NCBI GenBank assembly: GCA_009823505.1
Contig: VZQC01011025.1
Coordinates: 928,338 to 992,337 of the forward strand
Reading direction: 5' to 3'
DNA from: Rhizomys pruinosus
Taxonomy: Eukaryota; Chordata; Mammalia; Rodentia; Spalacidae
Length of the DNA: 64,000 nt
The position numbers and the translations under genes are program-made. Numbering within the stretch: the stretch's first letter is position 1; the number at the start of each line of letters is the position of its first letter. Below the pieces are notes generated by a model that did not search any database, had not been told where the DNA came from, and saw only the letters and a list, made by a program, of their open reading frames with translations. Below are positions 47,731 through 59,795 of this stretch, one piece after another.

Positions 47731-50700
47731 TGTTGTCTCAGACATGTCCACTGTCTCAGTCCCTGTTGTTTCAGACATTTCCACTGTCTCAGTCCCTGTT
47801 GTCTCAATCATGTCCACTGTCTCATTCCCTGTTGTCTCAGATATGTCCACTGTCTAATTCCCTGTTGTCTCTGATGTGTCCACTGTCTCAGTCACTGTTG
47901 TCTAACACGTGTCCACTATCTATGTCCAGGTCTTCTCAGACAGAACATGTCCACAGTCTCAGACATGTCAACTGTCTCAGTCACTGTTGTCTTAGACATG
48001 TCCACTTTATTGAACCCCGTTGACTCAGACTTGTCCACTGTCTCAGTCCCAGGTCTCTCAGACATGACCACTGTCTCAGGACCTGTTTTCTTGGACATTT
48101 CCATGGTCTCAGAAACTGTTGTCACAGACATGTGACTGTCTCAGTCCCTGTTTTCTCAGATATGTCCAATGACTCAGTCCTGGTTATCTCAGGTGTTTCC
48201 ACTGTCTCAGTCCCGGTTGTCTCAGATATGTCCACTATCTCAGTCCTGGTTGTCTCGAATTTGTCAAGTGTCTCAGTCCCTGTTTCTCAGATGTGTCCAC
48301 TGTCTCAGTCCGTGTTGTCTCAGATATGTCCACTGTCTCAGTCCCAGTTGTCTATGATGTGTCCACCGTTTCAGTCCCTCTTGTGTAGGATATGTCCACA
48401 GTCTAATTTCCAGTCTTCTTTGAGAGGATATGTCCACTGTCTCAGACATGTCAACTGTCTCAGTCTCTGTTGTCTCAGACATTTCCACTCTCTCTATCCC
48501 TGTTGTCTCAAACATGTCCACTGTCTCAAACACTGTTGTCTCAAAAGTGTCAACAGTCTCATTCCCTGTTGTCTCAGACATGTCCCGTGTCTCAGTGCCT
48601 GTTGTATCAGACATGTCCAATGTGTAATTCCCTGTTGTCTCAGACATGTCCACTGTCTCAGTCAGTGTTGTCTTAGACATGTCCACTGTCTCAGTTCCTG
48701 TTCTCTCAGACATGTCCACTGTCTCAGTCCCTGTTGTCTCAGATATGTCCACTGTTTCAGTTCCCGTTATCTCAGGCATGGCCACAGTATCAGTCCCTGT
48801 TGTCTGAAGCATGTCCATGGTCTCAGCACCCATTGTCTCAAGTATGTCCAGTGTCTTAATCCCTGCACTATCAGACCTTTCCATTGTCTGATTCCCTGTT
48901 GTCTCAGAAATGTCCAAGGTCCCAGTCTCTCTGTTCTCAGACATGTCCACTGTCTCATTCCCTGTTGTCTCAGACATGTCCAAGGTCTCAGTGCCTGTTG
49001 TCTCAGACATATCCACTGTCCTAATCCCTGTTGTCTCAATCATGTCCACTGTCTCACTCCCTTTTGTCTCAGATATGTCCACTGTCTCAGTCCCTGTTGT
49101 CTCTGATCTGTCCACTGTCTCAGTCCCTGTTGTCTCAGATGTGTCCAATGTCTATGTCCCTGTCTTCTCAGAAAAGACATGTGCACTGTCTCAGACATGT
49201 CAACTGTCTCAGTCACTGTTGTCTCAGATATGTCCACTGTCTCAGTCCTGGTTGTCTCAGATATCTCCACTATCTAAGCCCCTGTTTCTCAGATGTGTCC
49301 ACAGTCTCATTCCGGGTTGTCACAGATATGTTCACTGTCTCAGTCCCGGATGTCTCTGATGTGTCCACTGTCTTAGTCCCTGTTGTCTCAGATGTGTCCC
49401 ATGTCTATGTAGCTGTTTTCTAAGACAGGGTATGTCCACTGTCTCAGACATGTCAACTGTCTCAGTCTCTGTTGTCTCAGTCATTTCCACTGTCTCAAAC
49501 CCTGTTTTCTCAGACATGTAAAATGTCTCAGTCCCTGCTGTGTCAGACATGTCCAATTTCTCATTCCCTTTTTTTTCAGACATGTCCTCTGTCTCAGTCC
49601 CTGGTTTTTCAGACATTTCCATGGTCTCAGGCCCTGTTGTCTCAGATATCTGTGTTTTCTCAGACATGTCCACTGTTGCTGTCCCTGTTGACTAATACGT
49701 GTCCATTGTCTCAGTCCCTGTTGACTTAGAAATGTAGACTATCTCAGTCCCCATTGTCTCAGACATGTCCAACATCACAGTCCGTGTTGTCTCAATATGT
49801 CCACTGTCTCAGTCCCTGTTGTCTGGGATGTGTCCACAGTCTAAGTTCCTGTCTTCTCAGACAGGACATATCCAATGTCTCAGATATATCAACTGTCTCA
49901 GTCTCTGTTGTCTCCGACATGTCTAGTGTCTCTAACTCTGTTCTCTCAGACATGTCCACTGTCTCAAAACTTGTTGTCTCAAAAGTGTCCACTGTCTTAG
50001 TCGCTGTTGTGTCAGGCATATCCCGTGTGTCAGTCCCTTTTGTATCAGACATGTCCAATGTCTAAAACCCTATTGTCTCAGAAGTGTCCACTGCCTCTGT
50101 CAGTGTTTTCTTAGACATGTCCACTGTTTCAGTCCCTGTTGTCTCAGACATGTCCAGGGTCTCAGTACCTGTTGTCTCAAAATTGTCCAGTGTCTGAGTC
50201 CCTGCAGTATCTGACATTTCCAATGTCTGATTGCCTGTTGTCTTAGACTTGTCCAAGGTCTCAGTCCCTGTGTTCTCACACATGTCCACGGTCTGTCATC
50301 TCACACAGGACTTGTCCACTGGCTAATACATATCAACAGACTCTTCCTCTATTGTCTCTGACAGGTTCACTATCACGAACTCTGTTGACTCAGATGTGTC
50401 CAATGTCTCAGTCCCTTTTGTATCAGATATGTCCACTGTCTTAGTCCCTGTCGTCTAGGATGTGTCCACAGTCTAAGATCTTGTCTTCTCAGACAGGACA
50501 TAGCAATTTTCTCTGACAATTCAAATGTCTCAGTCTCTGTTGTCTCAGACATGTCCACTGTCTCTAACCCTGATGTCTCAGACATGCCCACTGTCTCTAA
50601 CCCTCTTGTCTCAGAAATGTCCACTGTCTCATATCCCGTTGTCTCAAATGTGTCCACTGTCTTATTCACTGTTGTCTCAGGCATGTCCTGTGTCTAAGTC

Positions 50701-51657
50701 CCTGTTGTATCAGACATGTCCAATGTCTAAGTTCTTCTTGTCTCAGAAATGTCCACTATCTCAGTCAGTGTTTTCTTCTTGTTTCAGAAATGTCCACTGT
50801 CTCAGTCAGTGTTTTCTTAGACATGACCACTGTCCCAGTACCTGTTGTCTCAGAAATGTCCACTGTCTCTGTCAGTGTTTTCTTAGACATATAAACTATC
50901 TCAGTCCCTATTGTCTCATACATGTCCACTGTATTAGTTCCTGTATTCTCCAACATGTCCATACAGTGTCAGTCCCTGTTGTCTCAGACATGTCCAGGGT
51001 CTCAGTACCTGTTGTCTCAAATATGTCCAGTGTCTGAGTCCCTGCAATATCAGACATTTCCAATGTCAGATTCCATGATGTCTCAGACATGTCCAAGGAC
51101 TCAGTTCCTGTGTTCTCAGACATGTACAATGTCTCAGTCCCTGTTGTCTCAGATATGTCCATGGTCTCAGTGACTGATGTGACAGACATATTTACTGTCT
51201 CAGTCCCTGTTGTCTCAATCATGTCCACTGTCTCAGTCCCTGTTGTCTCAGATCAGTCCCGTTTGTCTCTGATGTGTCCACTGTGTCAGTCAATGTTGTC
51301 TCAGATATGTCCACTGTCTATGTCCCTGTCTTCTCAGACAGGACATGACCACATTCTCAGACATGTCAACTGTCTCAGTCACTGTTTTCTCAGACATGTC
51401 CACTGTATCAAAACCTCTTGTTTCAAACTTTTCTACTGTCTCAGTCCCTGCTGTCTCAGACATGTCCAATTTCTCAGTCCCTTTTTCTTCAGACATGTCC
51501 ACTGTCGCAGGTCCTGGTTTCTCAGATATTTCCATGGTCTCAGAACCTCTTGTCTCAGACATGTTCACTGTCTCACTCCCTGTTGTCTCAGACATATCCA
51601 CTGTCCCAGTCCCTGTTGTCTCTGACATGTCCATTGTTTCAGTCCCTGTTGTTTCAG

Positions 51658-51684
51658 ATATATATATATATATATATATATATA
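51658..51684. repeat. (TA)n microsatellite inside a satellite monomer
   Basis: There are 27 bases of alternating A and T between TTTCAG and CTGTCTCAGTCCC. The flanking bases show that it grew inside a 33-bp monomer. Sister monomers just upstream of D blocks read GATATATSTACTG (for example near 23181 and 61412), giving a short TATA seed for slippage. It is the only simple-sequence tract of this size that I saw in the window. Confidence 0.95.
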
Positions 51685-53907
51685 CTGTCTCAGTCCCTGT
51701 TGTTTCACATATGTGGCCAGACTCAGTCCCCGTTGTTTCAGACATGAACACGCTCTTAGACACAGCTGTATCATACATGGTCACTGTTTCAGTCACTGTT
51801 GTCTCAGACATGCCCACTATCTCAGTCCCTGTTGTCTCAGATATGTCCACTTTCTCAGTCCTGTTTGTCTCAGATGTGTCCACTGTCTCGGTCTGTGTTT
51901 TCTCAGATGTTTCCACTCTCTCATTCCCTGTCATCTCAGACAGGACTTGTCCACTGGCTAAGAAATTTCAACTGACTCACCCTCTATTGTTTCAGACAGG
52001 ACCACTGTCTCCAACCCTGTTGACTCAGATATGTCCACTGTCTCAGTCCTTGTTAGCTCAGATGTGTCCACGGTCTCAGTCCCTGTTTTCTCAGATTTTT
52101 CCACTCTCTCATTCCCTGTCATCTCAGACAGGATTTGTCCATTAGCTATGACATTTCAACAGACTCAGCCTCTATTGTCTCAGACAAGTCCACTGTGTCG
52201 CACCCTGTTGACTCAGATGTGTCCACTGTCACAGTACCTTTTGTCTCATATATGTCCATTGTCCCATTCCGTGATGTTTCACACTAGTACACTGTCTCAG
52301 TGCCTGTTGTCTCAGCCATATCCAATGTCTCAGTCCCTGTTGTCTCAGACATATCCAATGTCTCAAACCCTGTTGACTCAGACGTGTCAACTGTCTTAGC
52401 CCCTTTTGTCTCAGACATGTCCAAAGTCTCATTCCCTGTTGTTTCATACTTGTTCTCTGTCTCAGAATGAGGTGACTCAGCCATGACCCCTGTCTCAGTA
52501 GCTGTTGTTTCACACTTGTCCACTGCCTTAGAACCTTTGTCTCAAACATGTCCAATATCTAAGTCCCTTGTGTCTCAGACATGTCCACTGTGGCAGTACC
52601 TGTTGTCTCAGTCATCTCCACTGTCTCAGTTCCTTTTGTCTCAGACATGTCCACAGTGTCAGTCCCTGTTGTCTCAGACATGTCCACGGTCTCAGTACCT
52701 GTTTTCTCAGACATGTCCAATGGTCTCCTTGCCTGTTGTCTCGACATATTCAGTGATTCAATCCCTGTTGTCTCAAACATGTCCACAGTCTCAGTTCATG
52801 TTGTCCCAGATATGTTGACTGTCTCAGTCCCAGTTGTCTCTGATGTGTCCACTCTCTGTCAATGTTGTCTCAGATGTGTTCACTGTCTATGTCCCTGTCT
52901 TCTCAGACATGACATGTCCACTTTCTCAGACATTCAACGGTTTCAGTCTCTGTTGTCTCAGACATGTCCACTGTCTCGAACACTTTTGTCTCAGACGTGT
53001 CCACTGTCTCTGTCCCTGCTGTCTCAGACATTTCCATTATCTCCATCCCTTATTTCAGACATGTCCACTGTCTCAGTCCCTGGTTTCTCAGACATTTCCA
53101 TGGTCTCAGACCCTGTTGTCTCAGACATCTATGTTGTCTCAGACATGTCCACTGTCTCAGTACCTGTTGTCTCAGATTTTTCCACTGTCTCAGCCGCTGT
53201 TGTCTCAGACATATCCACTGTCTCAGTCACTGTTGTCTCAGAAATGTCCACTGTCTCTCAACCTGTTGTCTCAGGCTTGTCCACTCTCTCAAACCCTGTT
53301 GTCCCAAAAGTGTCAATTGTCTTAGTCGCTGTTGTCTCAGGCATATCCCATGTCTCAATCCCTGTTGTATCAGATATGACCAATGTCTAAGTCCCTGTTT
53401 TCTCAGAAATGAACACTGTCTCAGTCAGTGCTGTCTTAGACATGTCCAATATCTCAGTCCCTTTTGTCTCAGATATATCCACTGTCCCATTCCCTGATGT
53501 TTCACACTTGTCCACTGTCTCACTGCCTGTCGTCTCAGCCATGTCCAGTGTCTCAGTCCCTGTTGTCTCAGACATGTCCAAGATCTCAATTCCTGTTGAC
53601 TCAGACTTGTCCACTGTCTTAGTCCCTTTTATCTCAGATATGTCCAATGTCTCATTCCTTGTTGTCTCAGACATGTTCACTGTCTCAGTCCTTGTTGTTC
53701 AGACATGTCTACTGTCTCATTCCCTGTTGTATCACACTTGTCCACTATCTCAGTTCCTCTTATCTCAGACAATTCCACGGTCTAAGAACTTGTTGTCTCA
53801 AATATGTGCAGTGTCTGAGTCCCTGCTGTATCAGACATTACCAATGTCGGATTCCCTGTTGTCTCAGACTTGTACAAGGTCTCAGTACCTGTGTTCTCAG
53901 ATATGTC

Positions 53908-54567
53908 CACTGTCTCAGTCCCTGTTGTCTTAGACCTGTCCACAGTCTCAGTGCCTGTTGCCTCAGACATATCCACTGTCTCATTCCCTGTTGTCTCAAA
54001 CATGTTTTCTGTCTCAGTCCCTGTTATCTCAGATAGGTCCACTGTCTCAGAAAATGTTGTCTCAAATATGTCCAGTGTCTGAGTCCCTGCACTATCAGAT
54101 ATTTCCAATGTCTGATTCCCTGATGTCTCTGACATATCCACTATCTCAATCCCTGGTGTCTCAAACATGTCCACTGTCTCAGTCCCTGTTTTCTCAGATA
54201 TGTCCACTTTATCATTCCTGGTTTTCTCTGATGTGTCCACTGTCTCAGTCCCTGTTGTCTCAGACCTGTCCACAGTCTCAGTGCCTGTTGTCTCAGACAT
54301 ATCCACTGTCTCATTCCCTGTTGTCTCAAACATGTTTTCTGTCTCAGTCCCTGTTGTCTCAGATATGTCCACTGTCTCAGTAAATGTTGTCTCAAATATG
54401 TCCAGTGTCTGAGTCCCTGCACTATCAGATATTTCCAATGTCTGACTCCCTGTCGTCTCTGACATATCCACTATCTCAATCCCTGGTGTCTCAAACATGT
54501 CCACTGTCTCAGTCCCCGTTTTCTCAGATATGTCCACTTTATCATTCCTGGTTTTCTCTGATGTGTC
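53908..54567. repeat. 330-bp tandem duplication (ten monomers)
   Basis: There are two adjacent 330-bp copies, roughly 53908-54237 and 54238-54567. CTCAAATATG at 54061 and 54391 is exactly 330 bp apart. Ten successive monomers are repeated in order, including the private GCACTATCAGATATTTCC, CTTTATCATTCC and ACATGTTTTCTG variants. Read on the minus strand it is ten 11-residue repeats duplicated. The corresponding place in the 9.1-kb and 59.8-kb relatives has only one copy. Confidence 0.9.
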
Positions 54568-55080
54568 CACTGTATCAGTCCCTGTTGTCTCAGATGTGTC
54601 CACTGTCTATGTCCCTGTCTTGTCAGACAGGTCATGTCCACTGTCTCATGTCAACTGACTCAGTCTCTGTTGTCTCAGACATGTCCACTGTCTCGAAACC
54701 TGTATTCTCAGATGTGTCCACTGTCTCGGTCCCTGTTGTATAGGATGTGTCCACAGTCTATGTTCCTGTATTCTCAGAAAGGACATATTCACTGTCTCAG
54801 ACATGTCCACTGTTTCAGTCTGTGTTTTCTCAGATATATCTACTGTGTCTGTCCCTGTTGTTTTACACATGTGGCCAGACTCAGTCCCCGTTGTCTCAGA
54901 CATGAACACCCTCATAGACACAGCTGTATCATACCTGGTGATTATCTCAGTAGCTGTTGTCTCAGACATGCAAAATCTCTCAGTACCTGTCTCAGATATT
55001 TCCACTGTCTCAGTCCTTATTGTCTCAGATGTGTCCCCTTTCTCAGTCCCTGTTTTCTCAAATGTTTTCACTCTCTCATT

Positions 55081-55530
55081 CCCTGTCATCTCAGACAGGA
55101 CCTGTCCACTGGCTAAGATATGTCAACAGACTCAGCCTCTATTGTCTCAGACAGGTCCACTGTCTCAAACCCTGTTGACTCAGATGTGTCCACAGTTGCA
55201 GTCCCTTTTTTCTCAGATATGCCCACTGTCCCATTCCCTGATATTTCACACTTATACACTCTCTCAGGGCCTGTTGTCTCAGACATGTCCATGATCTCAA
55301 ACCCTGTTGACTCAGACGTGTCAACTGTCTTAGCCCCTTTTGTCTCAGAAATGTATATTGTCCCATTCGCTATTTCACACTTGTACACTCTCAGTGCCTG
55401 TTGTCTCAACCATGTCCAATGTCTCAGTATCTGTTGTCTCAGACATGTCCATGATCTCAAACCCTGTTGACTCAGACGTGTCGACTGTCTTAGCCCCTTT
55501 TGTCTCAGACATGTCCACAGTCTCATTCCC
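55081..55530. repeat. B-F module with an internal F duplication
   Basis: The B boundary reads GGACCTGTCC (55098). The F block (CCCTGATATTTCACAC near 55236) is followed after about 140 bp by a second, shorter F block (CGCTATTTCACACTTG near 55366). The ATGATCTCAAACCC monomer occurs after each. This is a small local duplication within a B-F module. Confidence 0.75.
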
Positions 55531-56039
55531 TGTTGTTTCACACTTGTTCTCTGTCTCAGTACGAGTTGTCTCAGCCATGTCCCCATCTCAGACCCTGTTG
55601 ATTCACACTTGTCCACTGCCTTAGAACCTTTGTCTCAGACATGTTCATTCTGCCAGTCCCTGTTGTCTCAGACATGTCCAATGTCTCAGTCCCTGTTGTC
55701 TCAGATAAATCGACTGTCTCAGTCAGTGTTGTCTCAGACATGTCCACTGTCTCAGTCCCCGTTGTCTCAGACACGAAAACGCTCTTAGTCACAGATTTAT
55801 CAGACATGTCCACTGGTCTCAGTCAGTGTTATCACAGACATGTCCACTGTCTCAGTCCCTGTTGTCTCAGCCATGTCTGGGGTCTCAGTGCCTGTTTTCT
55901 CAGACACATGCACTGTCTCAGTCCCTATCATTTCAGACATGTCCACTGTTTCAGTCTCTGTTGTCTCAGATATGACCACTGTCTCAGTCCTGGTTTCTTA
56001 GATGTGTCCAATCTTTAAGTCTCTGTGGTCTCAGTTGTG

Positions 56040-57150
56040 TCCACTATCTAATTCCTGGTTGTGTCATATATGTGCACATTCTCAGTCCTTGTTGACTCAG
56101 ATGTGTGCACTACCAAATGCTCTGTCTTTTTCTACAGGACATGTCCACTGTCTCAAACATGTCAACTCTCTCAGACCTGTTTTCTCAGATATGTCTACTG
56201 CCTCAGTACTAGTTGACTCAGATGTGTCCACTGTATCTGTCTCTGTTTTCTCAGATGTGTCTACTTTCTCATTCAGTTTCATCTCAGACAGGACTTATCC
56301 ACTGGCTAAGACATGTCAACTGAATAAGCCTCTATTGTCTCAGACAGGTTCACTGTCATGATCACTGTTGACTCAGATGTGTCCACTGTCTCAGTCCCTT
56401 TTGTCTCAGATATGTCCACTGTCTCAGTACCTGTTGTCTAGGATGTGTCTACAGTCTAAGTTCCTGTATTCTCAGAAAGGACATATTCACTGTCTCAGAC
56501 ATGTCCTCTGTCTCATTCTCTGTTGTATCAGACATGTACACTGTTCCAGTCCCTGTTTTCTCAGATATATGTTCTGTCTCTGTCCCTGTTGTTCCACACA
56601 TGTGGCCAGACTCAGTCCCCATTGTCTCAGACATGAATACGCTCTTAGACACAGTTGTATCATACATGTGCACTGTCTCAGTCGCTGTTGCCTCAGACAT
56701 GCCCACTCTCTCAGTCCCTGTTGCTTCATTTATGTCTACTGTCTCAGTCCTAGTTGTCTCAGATGTTTCCACTCTCTCATTCCCTGTCATCTCAGACAGG
56801 ACTTGTCCACTGGCTAAGACATGTCAACAGACTCAGCCTCTATTGTCTTAGACAGGTCCACTGTCTCAAACCCTGTTGACTCAGATGTGTCCACAGTTGC
56901 AGTCCCTTTTTTCTCAGATATGTCCACTGTCCCATTCCTTGATATTTCACAATTGTGCACTGTCTCAGTGCCTGTTGTCTCAGCCATGTCCAATGTCTCA
57001 GTTCCTGTTGTCTCAGACATGTCCAGGATCTCAATCCATGTTGACTCAGACATGTCAACTGTCTTAGCCCATTTTGTCTCAGACATGTTCACAGTCTCGT
57101 TCCCTGGTGTTTCACACTTGTTCTCTTTCTTAGTACGAGTTGTCTCAGCC
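56040..57150. repeat. I-B-A-D-B-F module, copy at 56 kb
   Basis: This copy pairs with 58231-59360. Anchors are the I marker GGTTGTGTC 56057/58248, the B boundary 56291/58482 and the A boundary 56479/58670, all exactly 2191 bp apart. The second B boundary is 56799/59016 (2217). The order I, B, A, D, B, F is kept throughout. Confidence 0.85.
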
Positions 57151-57179
57151 ATGTCCACTGTTTCAGTCCCTATTTTCTC

Positions 57180-58920
57180 AGATTTATGTACTGTCTCTAT
57201 TCCTGTTTTTTCACACATGTGGCCATACTCAGTCCTCATTGTCTCAGACATGAACACGCTCATAGGCACAATTGTATCATACATGTGCACTGTCTCAGTC
57301 GCTGTTGTCTCAGACATCCCCACTCTCTCAGTCCCTGTTGTCTCAGGTATGTCTACCGTCTCAGTCCTTGTTGTCTCAGATGTGTCCCCTGTCTCAGTCC
57401 CTGTTTTCTCAGATGTTTCCACTCTCTCATTCCCTGTCATCTCAGACAGGACTTGTCCAATGGCTAACACATGTCAACAGACTCAGCCTCTATTGTCTCA
57501 GACAGGTCCACTCTCTCGAACCCTGTTGACACAGATGTGTCCACTGTCGCAGTCCCTTTTGTCTCAGATATGACCACTGTCCCATTCCCTGATATTTCAC
57601 ACTTGTACACACTCTCAGTGCCTGTAGTCTCAGACATGTCCAATGTCTTAGTCCCTGTTGTCTCAGACATGTCCATGATCTCAAACCCTGTTGACACAGA
57701 CGTGTCGACTGTCTTAGACCCTTTTGTCTAAGACATGTTCACAGTCTCATTCCCTGTTGTTTCACACTTGTTCTCTGTCTCAGTACGAGTTTTCTCAGCC
57801 ATGTCCCCTGTCTCAGTCCCTGTTGTTTCACCCTTGTCCACTGCCTTAGAACCTTTGTCTCAGACATGTCCACTGTGCCAGTCCCTCTTGTCTCAGATAT
57901 ATCCACTGTCTCAGTCAGTGTTGTCTCAGACATGTCCACTGTCTCAGTCCCCATTGTCTCAGACATGAACACGCTCTTAGTCACAGATGTATCAGACATG
58001 TCCACTGTCTCAGTCAGTGTTGTCTCAGAAATGTCCACTGTCTCAGTCCCTGTTGTCTCAGACATGTCTGGGGTCTCAGGGCCTCTTGCTTCAGACACAT
58101 CCACTGTCTCAGTCCCTGCTGTTTCAGACATGTCCACTGTATCAGTCTCTGTTGTCTCAGATATTTCCACTGCCTCAGTCCCAGTTTCTTAGATGTGTCC
58201 ACTCTTTAAGTACCTGTGGTCTCAGATGTGTCCACTATCCAATTCCTGGTTGTGTCATATGTGTACACTCTCTCACTCCTTGTTGACTCAGATGTGTGCA
58301 CTATCAAATGCCCTGACTTTTCCTACAGGACATGTCCACTGTCTCAGACATGTCAACTCTCTCAGTACCTGTTGTCTCAGATATGTCCACTGTCTCAGTA
58401 CTAGTTGTCTCAGATGTGCCACTGTCTCTGTCCCGGTTTTCTCAGATGTGTCTACTTTCTCATTCCCTTTCATCTCAGACAGGACTTGTCCACTGGCTAA
58501 GACATGTCAACTGAAAAAGCCTCTATTGTCTCAGACAGGTTCACTGTCACGAACACTGTTGACTCAGATGTGTCCACTGTCTCAGTCCCTTTTGTCTCAG
58601 ATATGTCCGCTGTCTCAGTCCCTGTTGTCTAGGATGTGTCCACAGTCTAAGTTCCTGTATTCTCAGAAAAGACATATTTACTGTCTCAGACATGTCAACT
58701 GTCTCATTCTCTGTTGTCTCAGACATGTCCACTGTTTCAGTCCGCCTTTTCTCAGATTTATGTACTGTCTCTGTTCCTGTTGTTTCACACATGTCGCCAG
58801 ACACAGTCCTCATTGTCTCAGACATGAACAGGCTCTTAGGCACAATTGTATCATACATGTGCACTGTCTCAGTTGCTGTTGTCTTGGACATCCCCAATCT
58901 CTCAGTCCCTGTTGCCTCAG
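57180..58920. repeat. Near-identical block, source copy
   Basis: About 1.74 kb here matches 61403-63143 at a constant offset of 4223 bp with no net insertion or deletion that I could find (anchors: minus-strand start 58930/63153, I marker 58248/62471, D block 57965/62188). By eye, stretches of 300 bases show only a few substitutions, making it one of the closest pairs in the window. It contains D, B, F, D, I, B, A and D blocks. Confidence 0.88.
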
Positions 58921-59360
58921 ATATGTTCACTGTCTTGTTGTCTCAGATGTGTCCCCTCTCTCAGTCCCTGTTTTCTCAGATGTTTCCAGTCTCTCATTCC
59001 CTGTCATCTCAGACAGGACTTGTCCACAGGCTAAGACATGTCAACAGACTCAGCCTCTATTGTCTCAGACATGTCCACTCTCTCGAACCCTCTTGACTCA
59101 GATGTGTCCACTGTTGCCGTCCCTTTTTTCTCAGATATGTCCTCTGTCCATTCCGTGATGTTTCACACTAGTACACTGTCTCAGTGCCTGTTGTCTCAGC
59201 CATATCCAATGTCTCAGTCCCTGTTGTCTCAGACATATCCAATGTCTCAAACCCTGTTGACACATACGTGTCAACTGTCTTAGCCCCTTTTGTCTCAGAC
59301 ATGTCCAAAGTCTAATTCCCTGTTGTTTCACACTTGCTCTCTCTCTCAGTATGAGTTGTA
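58231..59360. repeat. I-B-A-D-B-F module, copy at 58 kb
   Basis: This is the partner of 56040-57150 at offset 2191, rising to 2217 after the D block. It has the I marker (58248), a frame-disrupting short monomer GATGTGCCACTG (near 58414), B boundaries at 58482 and 59016, an A boundary at 58670 and a D block near 58825. Confidence 0.85.
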
Positions 59361-59795
59361 TCAGCCATGTCCCCTGGCTCAGTCCCTGTTGTTTCACACT
59401 TGTCCACTGCCTTAGAACCTTTGTATCAGACATGTCCACTGTGTCAGTCCCTGATGTGTCAGACATGTCCACTGTCTAAGTCCCTCTTGTCTCAGGTATA
59501 TCCACTGTCTCAGTCAGTGTTTTCTCAGACATGTCCACTGTCTCAGTCCCCATTGTCTCAGACATGAACACGCTCTTAGTCACAGATGTATCAGACATGT
59601 CCACTGTCTCAGTCAGTTTTGTCTCTGTGCTTGCTGTGTCAGACATATCCAGTGTCTCAATCCCTGTTGTCTCAAACATGTCCACCATCTCAGTCTCTGT
59701 TGTCTCAGATATGTCAACTGTCTCACTCCTGGTTGTCTCTGATGTGTCCACTGTCTCAGTCTCTGTTGTCTCAGACGTGTCCACTGTCTATGTCC

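Larger units (their letters stand above)
43371..52899. repeat. Boundary-dense segment with J-C modules
   Basis: A or B boundaries occur every few hundred bases: B near 43889, 44878, 46146, 47106, 50309, 51942 and 52131; A near 43765, 44077, 44300, 45065, 45957, 46631, 46945, 47293, 47940, 48425, 49170, 49860, 50495 and 51335. J followed by C about 190-360 bp later repeats at 45.2, 47.4, 48.6, 50.0 and 50.7 kb. A 2.2-kb pair is visible (44.9/47.1 kb). The only other repeat type in the window, a (TA)n tract, is at 51658. Confidence 0.75.
52900..59795. repeat. 7-kb higher-order unit, copy at 53 kb
   Basis: The copy starts at the A boundary before CATTCAACGG (52931) and ends where the next CATTCAACGG copy begins (59832), a spacing of 6901 bp. 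The order is E, J, F, C, a 330-bp duplication (C rich), A (54781), then D-B-F strings with I blocks (56057 and 58248). Compared with 59.8 kb onward, the offset falls to 6538 after the 330-bp duplication (330 plus one 33-bp monomer), confirming homology on both sides of it. Confidence 0.85.

Noticed and set aside
53782..54603. 273-codon minus-strand TETVDMSETTG frame as an acidic mucin-like surface protein
   Set aside because: This is one of five open phases of the consensus. The matching strand phase in other modules carries stops and shifts, and no signal peptide, anchor or unique end is present in any copy.
55081..55200. B boundary as a transposon end or integration site
   Set aside because: It shares the 23-bp skeleton of the A boundary and is flanked by ordinary monomers. 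There are no terminal inverted repeats, target-site duplications or coding content.
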